Assembly: GCA_944332475.1 (NCBI GenBank)
Contig: CALVKA010000001.1
Span: 372,001-436,000 of the forward strand
Source of the DNA: an uncultured Bacilli bacterium
GTDB taxonomy: Bacteria; Bacillota_I; Bacilli_A; RF39; UBA660
Reading direction: 5' to 3'
Length of the DNA: 64,000 bases
Shown: positions 35,485 through 44,919 of the stretch, piece by piece
How positions within the stretch are numbered: the stretch's first letter is position 1
Layout of the letters: every line of letters begins with the position of its first letter
Program-made: the position numbers and the translations under genes
The notes under the pieces: model-generated
Seen by the model: only the letters and a program-made list of their open reading frames with translations
What the model was told of the DNA's origin: nothing
The model's database searches: none

Positions 35485-37248
35485 CTACAACTCTTTTAAG
35501 TATGCAGCTAAAGTTTCTGCTACATCTTTGGATACTACTTTTGCTAATTCCTCCGTGCTTGCTTCTTTTAGTTTTTTTAATGATCCAAAGTGTTTTAATA
35601 ATTCTTTTTTTCTTACCTCTCCAATTCCTGGAACAGCATCTAAAACGGAAGATAGCATTCCTTTTGCTTTCATGTTTCTATGGTACGTAATTGCGTATCG
35701 ATGTACTTCGTCTTGAATTCTTGTAAAAAATAAGAATAGATTCGAATCTTTTGGCACATCTAATATTTGATATTGATCATTCATAATATAACTCGTTCTA
35801 TGGTTTTCATCTTTTACAAGTCCAATAATTGGTATATGTAGTCCTAACGAGTCAATGATTTCTTTTGCAACGCTGATTTGTAATTTTCCTCCGTCCATGA
35901 CAATTAAATCTGGTTTTTGTAAGTTTTCCATTAAGACTTTAAAATATCTTCTGTATAACACTTCTTTCATAGCACTTAAATCATCTTTTACTTCTGTTGA
36001 TATTTTATATTTTCGATATTCATTTTTTAATGGCAGAAAGTCTTCAAAAACAACCATTCCTCCTACGTAGAAAGTACCAAACAAATGAGAGTTATCGAAT
36101 GATTCCATTCTAGATACTTTATCTAAATGTAGCAATTCTTTTAATTCTTCGATTGCTTCTTGTCTTAGTGTATCATCTTTTTTCAAGGTTTCTTCTTGTA
36201 AGTCTAGCTGCTCTTTGGCATTTTCTTTGGCTAAATCTAGGAGTTTTTTTAGTTTTCCTTTTTGTGGAGTGTATGTTTTTAAATGAAAGTATTCACTTAT
36301 GAGCTCGCTATTCAATTCTTTTGGTAAATATAACTCTTTTGGTAACATTCCTTGTTTATCATAAAACTTAATCAAATATTCTAATACTTCTTCTTCTGGT
36401 TCGATTATTGTTTGAATGATTTCGTTATGCCTTCCAAATAGTAGGCCGTCTCGGATAAAAAAGATTTCTATTGATAAATAATTTTCATCTTTATAGTAAT
36501 TGACTAAATCAAACTGATATCCTTTGTTTAAATCTATCTTTTGCTTTCTTAATGTGATATCGATATCTTCTAACATTGTTTTTAGTTCTAATGCTTTTTC
36601 ATAATTCATTGCATCACTTGCTTGTTGCATTTCTTCTTTTATTTTTTCAACGATTTCTTTCGAGTCTCCTTTTAAAAAGGAAATAACTTCTTTTTTCATT
36701 TGATTCATTTTGTCTTCTGGTATTTCTTTTACGCAGTAGCCAAGGCATTCATGAATATGATAGTATAAGCATAGCTCTTTTTTTAATTTATCACATTTTC
36801 TTAATGGGTAAATGCGATTAATCATCTCTACTGTTTTTCTTGCTGCACTGACATTTGGGTATGGACCATATAGATGGTCTTTGGTCTTTTTTCTTTTGGT
36901 ATTTCTAACAATTTTTAATCTAGGATATTTTTCATTGGTAAGTTCAATATAGGGATATGTTTTGTCATCTTTTAATAAAATATTATACTTAGGATCATAT
37001 TTTTTAATTAAGGTAATTTCTAATATTAAACTTTCTAATTCACTAGAAGTTACTATATATTCAAAATCATCTATATCTTTTACTAGTGCTCTCGTTTTTC
37101 CTGTTACTGTACCAGTAAAATAGCTTTTTAATCTATTTTTTAGATTTTTTGCTTTTCCAACATAAATAATAACACCATCTTTATTCTTCATTTGATAACT
37201 ACCTGGCTTCGTTGGAACTAACGCTAATTTTTCTTTAAAGTTTTTCAT
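35485..37248 (-). CDS. uvrC: UvrABC system protein C
   Basis: The protein has 587 residues. The GIY-YIG nuclease domain (about 10-90; GVIIYVGKAKNLKNRL) is followed by the UVR motif (about 195-230), the RNase H-like second nuclease domain (SFDNSHLFGTFYVGGMVVF) and C-terminal helix-hairpin-helix repeats (AVPGIGEVRKKELL). It makes the incisions on both sides of DNA damage in excision repair. It sits upstream of the pilin, mutL and miaA genes. Confidence 0.97.
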   Translation of the reverse strand: MKNFKEKLALVPTKPGSYQMKNKDGVIIYVGKAKNLKNRLKSYFTGTVTGKTRALVKDIDDFEYIVTSSELESLILEITLIKKYDPKYNILLKDDKTYPYIELTNEKYPRLKIVRNTKRKKTKDHLYGPYPNVSAARKTVEMINRIYPLRKCDKLKKELCLYYHIHECLGYCVKEIPEDKMNQMKKEVISFLKGDSKEIVEKIKEEMQQASDAMNYEKALELKTMLEDIDITLRKQKIDLNKGYQFDLVNYYKDENYLSIEIFFIRDGLLFGRHNEIIQTIIEPEEEVLEYLIKFYDKQGMLPKELYLPKELNSELISEYFHLKTYTPQKGKLKKLLDLAKENAKEQLDLQEETLKKDDTLRQEAIEELKELLHLDKVSRMESFDNSHLFGTFYVGGMVVFEDFLPLKNEYRKYKISTEVKDDLSAMKEVLYRRYFKVLMENLQKPDLIVMDGGKLQISVAKEIIDSLGLHIPIIGLVKDENHRTSYIMNDQYQILDVPKDSNLFLFFTRIQDEVHRYAITYHRNMKAKGMLSSVLDAVPGIGEVRKKELLKHFGSLKKLKEASTEELAKVVSKDVAETLAAYLKEL

Positions 37249-37316
37249 GTTATCACCAACAATTCTAATTTATTATATCGTATTTTTAGAAAAATAAAAA
37301 GAAGATTTCTCTTCTT

Positions 37317-37526
37317 CTATTGATATTTTTGCATGGCTTTCATCATCTGATTAATTTGTTTTTGATTTGGTTTTCTACCCATTTGCATCATTAAGCCTTT
37401 TAACATTTCCTCTGTAATAGGAGGATTTTCTTTTAAGTATTTTTTCATTAATTTTCTAGCAACAACGACTCCAATAATTAAGCCGATAATTAGTCCTATT
37501 AATATCATTAATATATCATGCCACAT
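37317..37526 (-). CDS. yneF: YneF-family (UPF0154) membrane protein
   Basis: The protein has 69 residues, with one N-terminal helix (about 5-23) and a basic helical C-terminus ([20 protein letters not shown]). The match to UPF0154 is strong. It lies next to sirA and tkt, exactly as in Bacillus (tkt-sirA-yneF), though the function of YneF is unknown. Confidence 0.92.
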   Translation of the reverse strand: MWHDILMILIGLIIGLIIGVVVARKLMKKYLKENPPITEEMLKGLMMQMGRKPNQKQINQMMKAMQKYQ

Positions 37527-37579
37527 AATTTCATCTCCTTACTACTTTTATTTTACTAGATATTTTATTATTCTACAAG

Positions 37580-38011
37580 TTATATTGATTCTTTTTCTTC
37601 AAATTCTTGTAAAAAGAAGTAATCTTGATATTTAAATTCACAAACAAATAATCTTGGATTTAATAAATTTAAATAATGGAAGAATGAGGACGATAATTGT
37701 TCTGCCTCTATTTTAATATATGATTTTTTGACTATTAATCTGCTAATTTCATCTCGGTAGAGATTATTATAGTAATGAGTATTTCCTCGTTTTGAATATG
37801 GAATATCTTGATGTAGTTTTAAAAATAAATATCGATCTATTTTATTTTTATTAATTGGATTGATTAATTGTTGAAATAGATGATAACCATATTCCACTTC
37901 TTCTTTGTCTAGATAATATATTTGTTTTAATATATTAAATAAAATACGTTCGTTTCCTTTGTATAGATTGATAAATTCTTCTTTAATATCAAAAATAAAA
38001 TAGACTCTCAT
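37580..38011 (-). CDS. sirA: SirA-like sporulation inhibitor of replication
   Basis: The protein has 143 residues, the length of Bacillus SirA. From memory of the family, the N-terminal pattern IKEEFINLYKGNERILFNIL aligns with IKEEFANHYFGRESVMFELF. The C-terminal pattern SRLIVKKSYIKIEAEQL and VCEFKYQDYFFLQEF also follow. SirA is made in early sporulation and blocks DnaA to stop over-replication. Its position between tkt and yneF is the same as in Bacillus, which supports the call; a divergent sequence keeps it below certain. Confidence 0.82.
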   Translation of the reverse strand: MRVYFIFDIKEEFINLYKGNERILFNILKQIYYLDKEEVEYGYHLFQQLINPINKNKIDRYLFLKLHQDIPYSKRGNTHYYNNLYRDEISRLIVKKSYIKIEAEQLSSSFFHYLNLLNPRLFVCEFKYQDYFFLQEFEEKESI

Positions 38012-38060
38012 TTTATCACCTAATATTACTATAAGATAATGGGGAGTCTATTTTTGTCGA

Positions 38061-40061
38061 TTATTTTAGTAAGTTTTCTACTTTTTCTTCTAAACTGTCT
38101 ATGTCAAATCCATATTTTTTGTAAACGTCTTCTTTTCCACCACTCGTACCATATTCGTCTAATGTAATTAAGTATTTTTTGTTAAAGACAATGCTGTTCC
38201 ATGACATAGAAGATGCTGCTTCTATGACGATTTTTCTTACTTCTACTGGTAGGACGCTATCTATATACTCTTGATCTTGTTCTTCAAAGCGTTTAATACA
38301 TGGCATAGATACTACTCGAATGTCCATTCCTTTTGTCATCAATCTTTTGGCTACTTCTATGGCTAAATGAACTTCTTCGCCGGTGGCGATTAGGATGCCG
38401 GATAATTTTCGTTCGGAATCAAAAACTACATATCCACCTTTAGCAACATCGTTAATTTTCGTCGTTTCTAATATTGGTAATGTATTTCTTGATAAAGCAA
38501 TAACAGATGGGCCGCTTTCTTTTTCGAAAATTGTTCGGTAGACACCGATTACTTCATTAGCATCCGCTGGTCTAAATACTTCTAGATTTGGTGTTGCACG
38601 AAGAGATGCTAATTGTTCTACTGGCTGGTGTGTTGCACCATCGGGACCTACGCTGATAGAGTCATGAGTGAAGATATAAGTTACTGGTAAATCCATCATA
38701 GCTGACATTCTGATACTTGGTTTTAGATAATCACTAAAGCTTAAGAATGTAGAACCATACGGATGATATCCACATAAGGCAAAACCGTTTAGAATTGCTC
38801 CTAAGGCATGTTCTCTTACTCCAAAGAATATATTTTTTCCTTCTGGCGTTTCAGAAGTGAAGTTTCCTACTTCTTCTATATATGTTTTTGTTGGCTTAAA
38901 TAAGTCTGCACTGCCACCAATTATCGTTGGGTAGCTTGGGACAATGGAAGATAAGATTTTTCCTGATGTTACTCTAGGAGATTCTTCTTTTTCTTCTGGA
39001 GGTTCATAAATAACATCTTTGATATCAAACGATTTGTTACTGTTCATAAAGTCGGATAATACTTGTTTGTCATCTTCTTCTAATCCCTCTACTACTTTAT
39101 TAAATTTATCACTGATATTTTTGCAGCGATTATGAATTAGTGTTTGAAAATCATCCATTGTAATTTGGGAAATAGTAAATGGTATGTCTCTAATTTGCAT
39201 TTTTTCTTTGATAGCTGTTACATCTTCTTTACCTAATGCTCCTCCATGGACTGCGTTTGTTCCTTCTAGTTTAGAATATTTTCCGATTGTCGTCTTTATT
39301 TCAATTAAAGTAGGTTTATCTATTGATGCTTTCGCATCTTCTACGGCTTTGGTAATAGATGCAATATCTTCTCCATCCGATACTGTAATTACGTTCCAAT
39401 TCTGAGCAATAAAACGCATAGCCACATTTTCTGTGAAGCACTGAGAAGTTGGTCCGTCTAAACAAATATTATTTGAATCATATAAGACGATTAATTTATT
39501 TAGCTTTAATGTTCCTGCAAGAGAAGCTGCCTCATAAGTAATTCCTTCCATTAAATCTCCATCTCCACATAGGACGTAAGTATGAAAGTTAATTACTTCT
39601 TTTTTTCCTTTATTAAATCTAGCACTTAAATTTTTTTCTGCCATGGCGATGCCGACTGCAGTTGCAAAACCTTGGCCTAATGGACCTGTTGTTGTCTCTA
39701 CTCCTGGGGTGGTTTTATACTCAGGATGTCCCGGGGTTTTAGAGTCAATTTTTCTGAAATCTTTTAAATCTTCTAATGTTAAAGGATAGCCTGCCATATA
39801 AAGAGTTGCATATAGCAAAGCTGAGCCATGTCCGGATGACATAATAAATCGATCTCGATTAAAGAAGTCTGGGTTTTCTGGATCGATTTTCATATGATGA
39901 GCAAACAAACTATACATTATTGGTGCTGCTCCTAATACAATTCCTGGATGACCACTTCCGGCTTCTTCTATCATGTCGATTCCTAATGAACGAATCTGGT
40001 CAACAATCTTTTCTTCATTTATTTCACTCTCATCTCTTTTGGGGTTTACCACACAAATCAC
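38061..40061 (-). CDS. tkt: Transketolase
   Basis: The protein has 666 residues. The start may lie a few codons inside the open frame. Thiamine diphosphate motif GDGDLMEGITYEAASLAG is near residue 170, and the transketolase signature near DSISVGPDGATHQPVEQ lies in the pyrimidine domain. The enzyme moves two-carbon units between sugar phosphates in the pentose phosphate pathway. It is the first of tkt-sirA-yneF, with an AAGGAGTGAT-type Shine-Dalgarno. Confidence 0.97.
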   Translation of the reverse strand: MICVVNPKRDESEINEEKIVDQIRSLGIDMIEEAGSGHPGIVLGAAPIMYSLFAHHMKIDPENPDFFNRDRFIMSSGHGSALLYATLYMAGYPLTLEDLKDFRKIDSKTPGHPEYKTTPGVETTTGPLGQGFATAVGIAMAEKNLSARFNKGKKEVINFHTYVLCGDGDLMEGITYEAASLAGTLKLNKLIVLYDSNNICLDGPTSQCFTENVAMRFIAQNWNVITVSDGEDIASITKAVEDAKASIDKPTLIEIKTTIGKYSKLEGTNAVHGGALGKEDVTAIKEKMQIRDIPFTISQITMDDFQTLIHNRCKNISDKFNKVVEGLEEDDKQVLSDFMNSNKSFDIKDVIYEPPEEKEESPRVTSGKILSSIVPSYPTIIGGSADLFKPTKTYIEEVGNFTSETPEGKNIFFGVREHALGAILNGFALCGYHPYGSTFLSFSDYLKPSIRMSAMMDLPVTYIFTHDSISVGPDGATHQPVEQLASLRATPNLEVFRPADANEVIGVYRTIFEKESGPSVIALSRNTLPILETTKINDVAKGGYVVFDSERKLSGILIATGEEVHLAIEVAKRLMTKGMDIRVVSMPCIKRFEEQDQEYIDSVLPVEVRKIVIEAASSMSWNSIVFNKKYLITLDEYGTSGGKEDVYKKYGFDIDSLEEKVENLLK

Positions 40062-40133
40062 TCCTTATGTGTTCATTATAACAAAGATTGTCTCTTTTGT
40101 AAAAAAGAACCACTTTTTTATGATAAAGAAAAA

Positions 40134-40151
40134 GCTCTTGCTACCAAGAGC
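40134..40151 (-). terminator. Terminator of first DUF2207 gene
   Basis: The hairpin GCTCTTG-GTAG-CAAGAGC, followed by TTTTT on the minus strand, overlaps the last codons of the DUF2207 gene. Confidence 0.8.
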
Positions 40152-42078
40152 CTCCTCCTCCACCGCCAGAGCCTCCACCAGCACTACCACCACCTGATCC
40201 TCCACTAGAACCACTGGACATAAAACTAGATGAAGCTGATGTCATAGTTCTTGTAGCAGAGAACATAAAATGATCAAAGTCTGAAATATGAAAGTCTGTA
40301 CTTCCCTCATACCAATTTGGTGGTTGATAGGACATAGATTCAAACTTTTTCATCCAAGTATTCGATACTCCTAAGACATAAGCATAAGGTAAGATATCAT
40401 AATAATATGTTGGATTATCTTGAACTAATGTTTCTAGTTTATCTTCTTCTGCGGTCTCTATAAATTCTTTAAAGCCTTTAATTTTTCCTAATATTTCTAT
40501 TCCATATGGTGTTCTTTTGGGAATAATCCGGTAGAATATCGTCATTATTATAATACAGATTAATCCAATTAGATATCCTGTCAATGTAATGGAATCAAAA
40601 GCAAGTAAAACATTCGGAAAAGCAAAGAATGAAATACATAAAACAATGATAATTACTAAAGTCATAAGTAAAATTGATGGTAGTTTTTTGGTTTTTTCTT
40701 CTAAGGCTTTTGCTGTGTAATATGTATAGATAGAAATAGCAAGGGCTGCAATAAACAAAGGAAAAAAGGTTCCTATAAAATCATAGGTTGTAAGAAATGG
40801 TGGAATGATAATCATTAAGAATGTGATAACTATAGCTGCCATAATACTTCCTTTTTTACGGACTGATTTAGAATCAAAAATTTTATCTTGATTTTCTTTG
40901 CTTTTTTTATCATTTAAAATATGCCTTATCGTAATATAAAAATTATCTTTTAAATCCTCCTCTGTTACTTTATTGGATGGAATAGTTTGGATACCTATTA
41001 AATATGGGGATTGATCCTTACGTCTTTTTCTAAATAATCCTTCTAAAAATGTTTTTTCACACCAGTCATTACCATCATATTCTTTTAGTTTCGTTATGGT
41101 AAAACTTTCTCTTGTTCCAAATAATTTTGGTACTTGTGTTTTACTTATTTTTAAATATCCTTTGTTTGCAAAATAAAGTAGTAATGAGATTACGTCTTTG
41201 TCGGTTGCGATACCTTTATAGTAAAAGCCTACATCTAGACTATTCATACCTTCTGGAGGATTAAATTCTATTGTTTTTACTACTTTATCGTCTTTTCCAT
41301 ATTTCTTCCATAGGTTATAACAAAGAATGGGAAAGAGAATGGGAAAGATATAAATTAGGCTTTCTTTCCAGTCAACTTGTAATTTGGCATTTTTAAAATA
41401 CCCTTCTTCTAACTCTAAACGTATGGTTAGTCCTTCTCCTGGTTCTAACGTTTTTAGGGTATATCCAGATATAGTATTGCCATTTACTTGATAGTAAACA
41501 TCATTGCTTGAGGTAGACCCAAATTTACCGGTAGAAAAACCTAAGTTATCAGAATCAAATTCTTTTGGCAAATTAATCGTAAAGTTGACTTTATTGATAT
41601 TGGTATCCCATTCATTTCCAATTAAGTTAAAGTATAATTCATCATAATCTTTGGATGTGTCTTTTCCTAGGTTATAGTCATAGTGAATGGAATAAGTTTT
41701 TGGTCCTGTGATGGTTCTATCAGGATCTCCTATCTGTAGATTTAATTTCCCATTTTGAATGGATTTTGTATAGGGTTCATTTACTTTAATATTCGTTATT
41801 TGTACTTTGTTTTTTGATGTCGTTCCATCTAATCTAGTAATAGTATTAAAGAGTGGAATTGTTCTATAAATTCCATGTCTTGATTCGTTAAAATTGACAT
41901 TTATGTTTTCGGTTATATCTAAAACATTATTTTCTTTTACTTTTATGATAATATCATAGTTATTTATGGTGTAGCCATCATCTCTTGTGATTGCATCTAC
42001 TCTGTTTGGTAGAAGGCAAATACTTAGTAGAAAAGAAAAAACAAGAGTTCCTATATATTTTATTTTTTTTGACATCAT
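40141..42078 (-). CDS. DUF2207 membrane protein with Gly/Ser tail (first copy)
   Basis: The protein has 645 residues: signal peptide or first helix (about 8-27), an extracellular DUF2207 domain (about 35-235), two to four helices, a cytosolic helical section (IKGFKEFIETAEEDKLETLV) and a Gly/Ser-rich C-terminus ending GGGGGSW. The layout is typical of DUF2207 proteins, commonly paired with LemA. Their function is unknown. It closely resembles its tandem neighbour, pointing to an old gene duplication. Confidence 0.9.
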   Translation of the reverse strand: MMSKKIKYIGTLVFSFLLSICLLPNRVDAITRDDGYTINNYDIIIKVKENNVLDITENINVNFNESRHGIYRTIPLFNTITRLDGTTSKNKVQITNIKVNEPYTKSIQNGKLNLQIGDPDRTITGPKTYSIHYDYNLGKDTSKDYDELYFNLIGNEWDTNINKVNFTINLPKEFDSDNLGFSTGKFGSTSSNDVYYQVNGNTISGYTLKTLEPGEGLTIRLELEEGYFKNAKLQVDWKESLIYIFPILFPILCYNLWKKYGKDDKVVKTIEFNPPEGMNSLDVGFYYKGIATDKDVISLLLYFANKGYLKISKTQVPKLFGTRESFTITKLKEYDGNDWCEKTFLEGLFRKRRKDQSPYLIGIQTIPSNKVTEEDLKDNFYITIRHILNDKKSKENQDKIFDSKSVRKKGSIMAAIVITFLMIIIPPFLTTYDFIGTFFPLFIAALAISIYTYYTAKALEEKTKKLPSILLMTLVIIIVLCISFFAFPNVLLAFDSITLTGYLIGLICIIIMTIFYRIIPKRTPYGIEILGKIKGFKEFIETAEEDKLETLVQDNPTYYYDILPYAYVLGVSNTWMKKFESMSYQPPNWYEGSTDFHISDFDHFMFSATRTMTSASSSFMSSGSSGGSGGGSAGGGSGGGGGGSW

Positions 42079-42137
42079 TACTCTCCCCTTTACCTATTCT
42101 ATAGTTATTATAACATAGTTACTTTCAAAGAAAAAGA

Positions 42138-42153
42138 TTCTTGTTACCAAGAA
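42138..42153 (-). terminator. Terminator of second DUF2207 gene
   Basis: TTCTTG-GTAA-CAAGAA followed by TCTTTTTC on the minus strand. It is nearly identical to the terminator at 40134-40151, so the duplication carried its terminator with it. Confidence 0.75.
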
Positions 42154-44138
42154 CCTCCTCCACCACCGCCAGAGCCTCCACCAGCACTACCACCACCTGA
42201 TCCTCCACTACTAGGACTAGATGACATAGATTGTGTTGCTGATGTCATGGTGGAATTCATAAAAGTGTGGAATGTTACTACATTAAAGGCTGTACTTCCC
42301 GCATACCAATCGGGTGCTTCTAACGCAATGCTTTCAAATTTACTCATCCATGTATCTGATACATCTAATACATAAGCGTATGGTAAAATATCATAAAAAT
42401 ATGTTGGATTTTCGTGTACTAATGCTTCTAGTTTATCTTTTTCTGCTGTTTCTAGGAATGTTTTAAAGCCTTTTATTTTTCCTAACATTTCATTTCCATA
42501 TGGTGTTCTTTTCGTCAGTATTCTTGAGAAAAACATCATAGCTGCGATACAGATAATACCAATGATATAGACAATTAAATATATTGGTTCTATTAACAAA
42601 GATGGTAATACCATCGTTGCCCAGGGAATTCCAGCAAACATAATGCCCCATATTAGAATAAAAATAGTACTTGCTATTCTAGTGGATTTGTGTTGTGTTG
42701 TTGAACCAAATAGGACAGAAAACATAACGGCGACTCCTATTCCTGGGAATAATAATCCAGCTAGAATGGTTTCTGCCTCGTTACCATAAGTATACATTGG
42801 TGGTATTGTAATGAGACAAAAAGAAATAATAACCATTACTACAATCATCCATTTTTTGTTGGATGCATTTTTTTCTAAAATTTTATTAATTCGTTCTTTT
42901 GTATTTATATTTTGTAAAATTTTATTAATAGTACGATAAAAATTATCATATAAATCGTCCGGGGTCACTTCTGTTGTTTCTTCGTTTTTATTGTCTTGTT
43001 CTTCGTTTAAAACGTCTTGTAATCTTGTTTTTTTCTGAAATAACCCTGTCAAGAATAATCTTTCATTTTTATCTTTTCCATCATAGTCCTTTACTTTTGT
43101 AATCTTAAAACTAGATTTTGTAGAAAATATGGATTTTTCTTCTGTTTCTGTAATTTTTATATATCCTTTATTAGCTAAATATATTAATAATGAAATAACA
43201 TCTGAATTTGTTGCTTTCCCTGAATAGATAAACCCTACTTCTAAACTATTCATTCCTTCTGGTGGATTAAATTCTACGGTTTCTATTACTGGATCATCAC
43301 GACCATATTTATACCATAAGAAAGCTGCTAAGGCTGTAAAAATAATGGGTAGCAATACGGCTATAATATATGAGAATATATTGCTTTCGATACCTGCATT
43401 TACAAAATAACCTTCTTCTAGTTCTAACCTTACGGTTAATGCCTCTTTAGGCCCTAGGGTACCAATATATCTTCCTCGAATGGTATTTCCCTCTATTTCA
43501 TAATCTATATTACTATAATCGGTAGAGCCCTCATTTCCAGCTGAGAATCCTAGTTTATCTTTATCAAAATCTTTTGGCATTGTAATTGTAAATGTAATAT
43601 TATCAATTACTGTTTCCCAGTCTGTACCAATTATATTGTAATATAATTCATCATACTCTTTTATTCGGTCTTTTCCTAGATTATAGGTATAACTGATTAC
43701 ATAATCTTTATCCCCTATAATTGTTTTATCTGGATCTCCTATTTGAATTCTATAGTTTCCTGATTGTCTTGAGGTTGTATAAGTATCACTTACTTTTAAA
43801 TTAGATACTTGTGTTCTGTTTCTTGTGGTCGTTCCGTCTACTCTTCTAACAGTATTGGTTAGTGGAATCGTTCGGTATAGACCATGTCTTGATTCATTAA
43901 AATATGTATGAATATTTTCTGTAATATCTAATGTGTTGTTTTCATTTACATCAATACGAATGTCATATCCTGTGATGATATAGTCATAATTTTGATATGT
44001 ACTATAGTTTGTTGTTGGTCTTGTCGTTACGGTAGAACCTGTCAGCTCTTCAGCTATTGTGTTGATTGGAATAACAAAGATAATTCCAATGATAAAGAAT
44101 AGACTTAAGCTGAATAGACAATATTTTATTTTATGCAT
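42144..44138 (-). CDS. DUF2207 membrane protein with Gly/Ser tail (second copy)
   Basis: The protein has 664 residues and the same layout as the first copy: signal peptide, extracellular DUF2207 domain, several helices, a cytosolic domain with IKGFKTFLETAEKDKLEALV, and a tail GGSGGGSAGGGSGGGGGGSW. The extra length lies mainly in the middle (a charged loop around residues 375-395) and in the N-terminal linker. It follows the LemA gene by one base, so it is co-transcribed. It may be the active partner of LemA. Confidence 0.9.
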   Translation of the reverse strand: MHKIKYCLFSLSLFFIIGIIFVIPINTIAEELTGSTVTTRPTTNYSTYQNYDYIITGYDIRIDVNENNTLDITENIHTYFNESRHGLYRTIPLTNTVRRVDGTTTRNRTQVSNLKVSDTYTTSRQSGNYRIQIGDPDKTIIGDKDYVISYTYNLGKDRIKEYDELYYNIIGTDWETVIDNITFTITMPKDFDKDKLGFSAGNEGSTDYSNIDYEIEGNTIRGRYIGTLGPKEALTVRLELEEGYFVNAGIESNIFSYIIAVLLPIIFTALAAFLWYKYGRDDPVIETVEFNPPEGMNSLEVGFIYSGKATNSDVISLLIYLANKGYIKITETEEKSIFSTKSSFKITKVKDYDGKDKNERLFLTGLFQKKTRLQDVLNEEQDNKNEETTEVTPDDLYDNFYRTINKILQNINTKERINKILEKNASNKKWMIVVMVIISFCLITIPPMYTYGNEAETILAGLLFPGIGVAVMFSVLFGSTTQHKSTRIASTIFILIWGIMFAGIPWATMVLPSLLIEPIYLIVYIIGIICIAAMMFFSRILTKRTPYGNEMLGKIKGFKTFLETAEKDKLEALVHENPTYFYDILPYAYVLDVSDTWMSKFESIALEAPDWYAGSTAFNVVTFHTFMNSTMTSATQSMSSSPSSGGSGGGSAGGGSGGGGGGSW

Positions 44139-44139
44139 A

Positions 44140-44703
44140 TTAAAACTTAACTTGTACGTTTTCTCTTTCTTTTTCGTCTACTTCAAACATTTCTTTTGTT
44201 GTATATCCAAACTTTTTAGCAATTATATTGGATGGAAACATCTCTACCGTATCATTATATGTTCTTACTGTACCATTATAATATTTTCTTGCATTAGCAA
44301 TATCTTCTTCTACTTTTGTTAGATTACTACTTAGTTGTTGGAAGTTGGTGTTTGCTTTTAAATCTGGATAGTTTTCAGCAACTGCCATCAATTTTTCTAA
44401 TCCTGTTGACATTTTTTCGTTCGTTTGAATCTTTTCTTCGTTTGATAACTTATCATATCCTTTTTTTCTTAAATCTGTAAGTTCTGTTAACACTTCTTTT
44501 TCGTGTTTCATATAACCTTTGGTTGTTTCTAATAAATTAGGAATTAAATCCCATCTTTTCTTTAGATAAACATCCATTGTAGAAAAAGCTTCCTCAATTT
44601 TGTTTGTTAATCTTACTAGTTTGTTGTATAGACTTAAAATATAAAGCCCAATTATTACGATAATTACAACTACAACGATTATAATTATTGTTCCTGTACT
44701 CAT
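44140..44703 (-). CDS. LemA-family protein
   Basis: The protein has 187 residues: one N-terminal helix (about 5-24), then a helical domain with the LemA pattern VRLTNKIEEAFSTMDVYLKKR and LIPNLLETTKGYMKHEKEVL. LemA proteins are membrane-anchored helical proteins, often found with DUF2207 proteins. Their biochemical role is unknown. The next gene starts one base later, indicating a LemA-DUF2207-DUF2207 operon. Confidence 0.95.
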   Translation of the reverse strand: MSTGTIIIIVVVVIIVIIGLYILSLYNKLVRLTNKIEEAFSTMDVYLKKRWDLIPNLLETTKGYMKHEKEVLTELTDLRKKGYDKLSNEEKIQTNEKMSTGLEKLMAVAENYPDLKANTNFQQLSSNLTKVEEDIANARKYYNGTVRTYNDTVEMFPSNIIAKKFGYTTKEMFEVDEKERENVQVKF

Positions 44704-44873
44704 AATACACTCTCCTTCTTTCTTATGTTTTCATTATATCATAGTTTCTTTTAAAAAATATTTTTTGCTAGTAGTTTTGTGTTAATTGACAACAACAATA
44801 TTTTTAGGTTCCTTTTTACACCTTGTTTTTTTGTTATAGCATTTATCTACTTTTTTGATTGTTTTTTCATAAA

Positions 44874-44904
44874 AAATGTAGATACATTTTATGTATCTAC
44901 ATTT
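44874..44904 (-). terminator. Terminator of the unknown-gene cluster
   Basis: A 14-bp perfect hairpin (AAATGTAGATACAT / ATGTATCTACATTT) with a three-base loop, followed by TTT on the minus strand. It terminates the cluster that begins near 51366. Confidence 0.8.
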
Positions 44905-44919
44905 GTCTTGTTACCTTTT

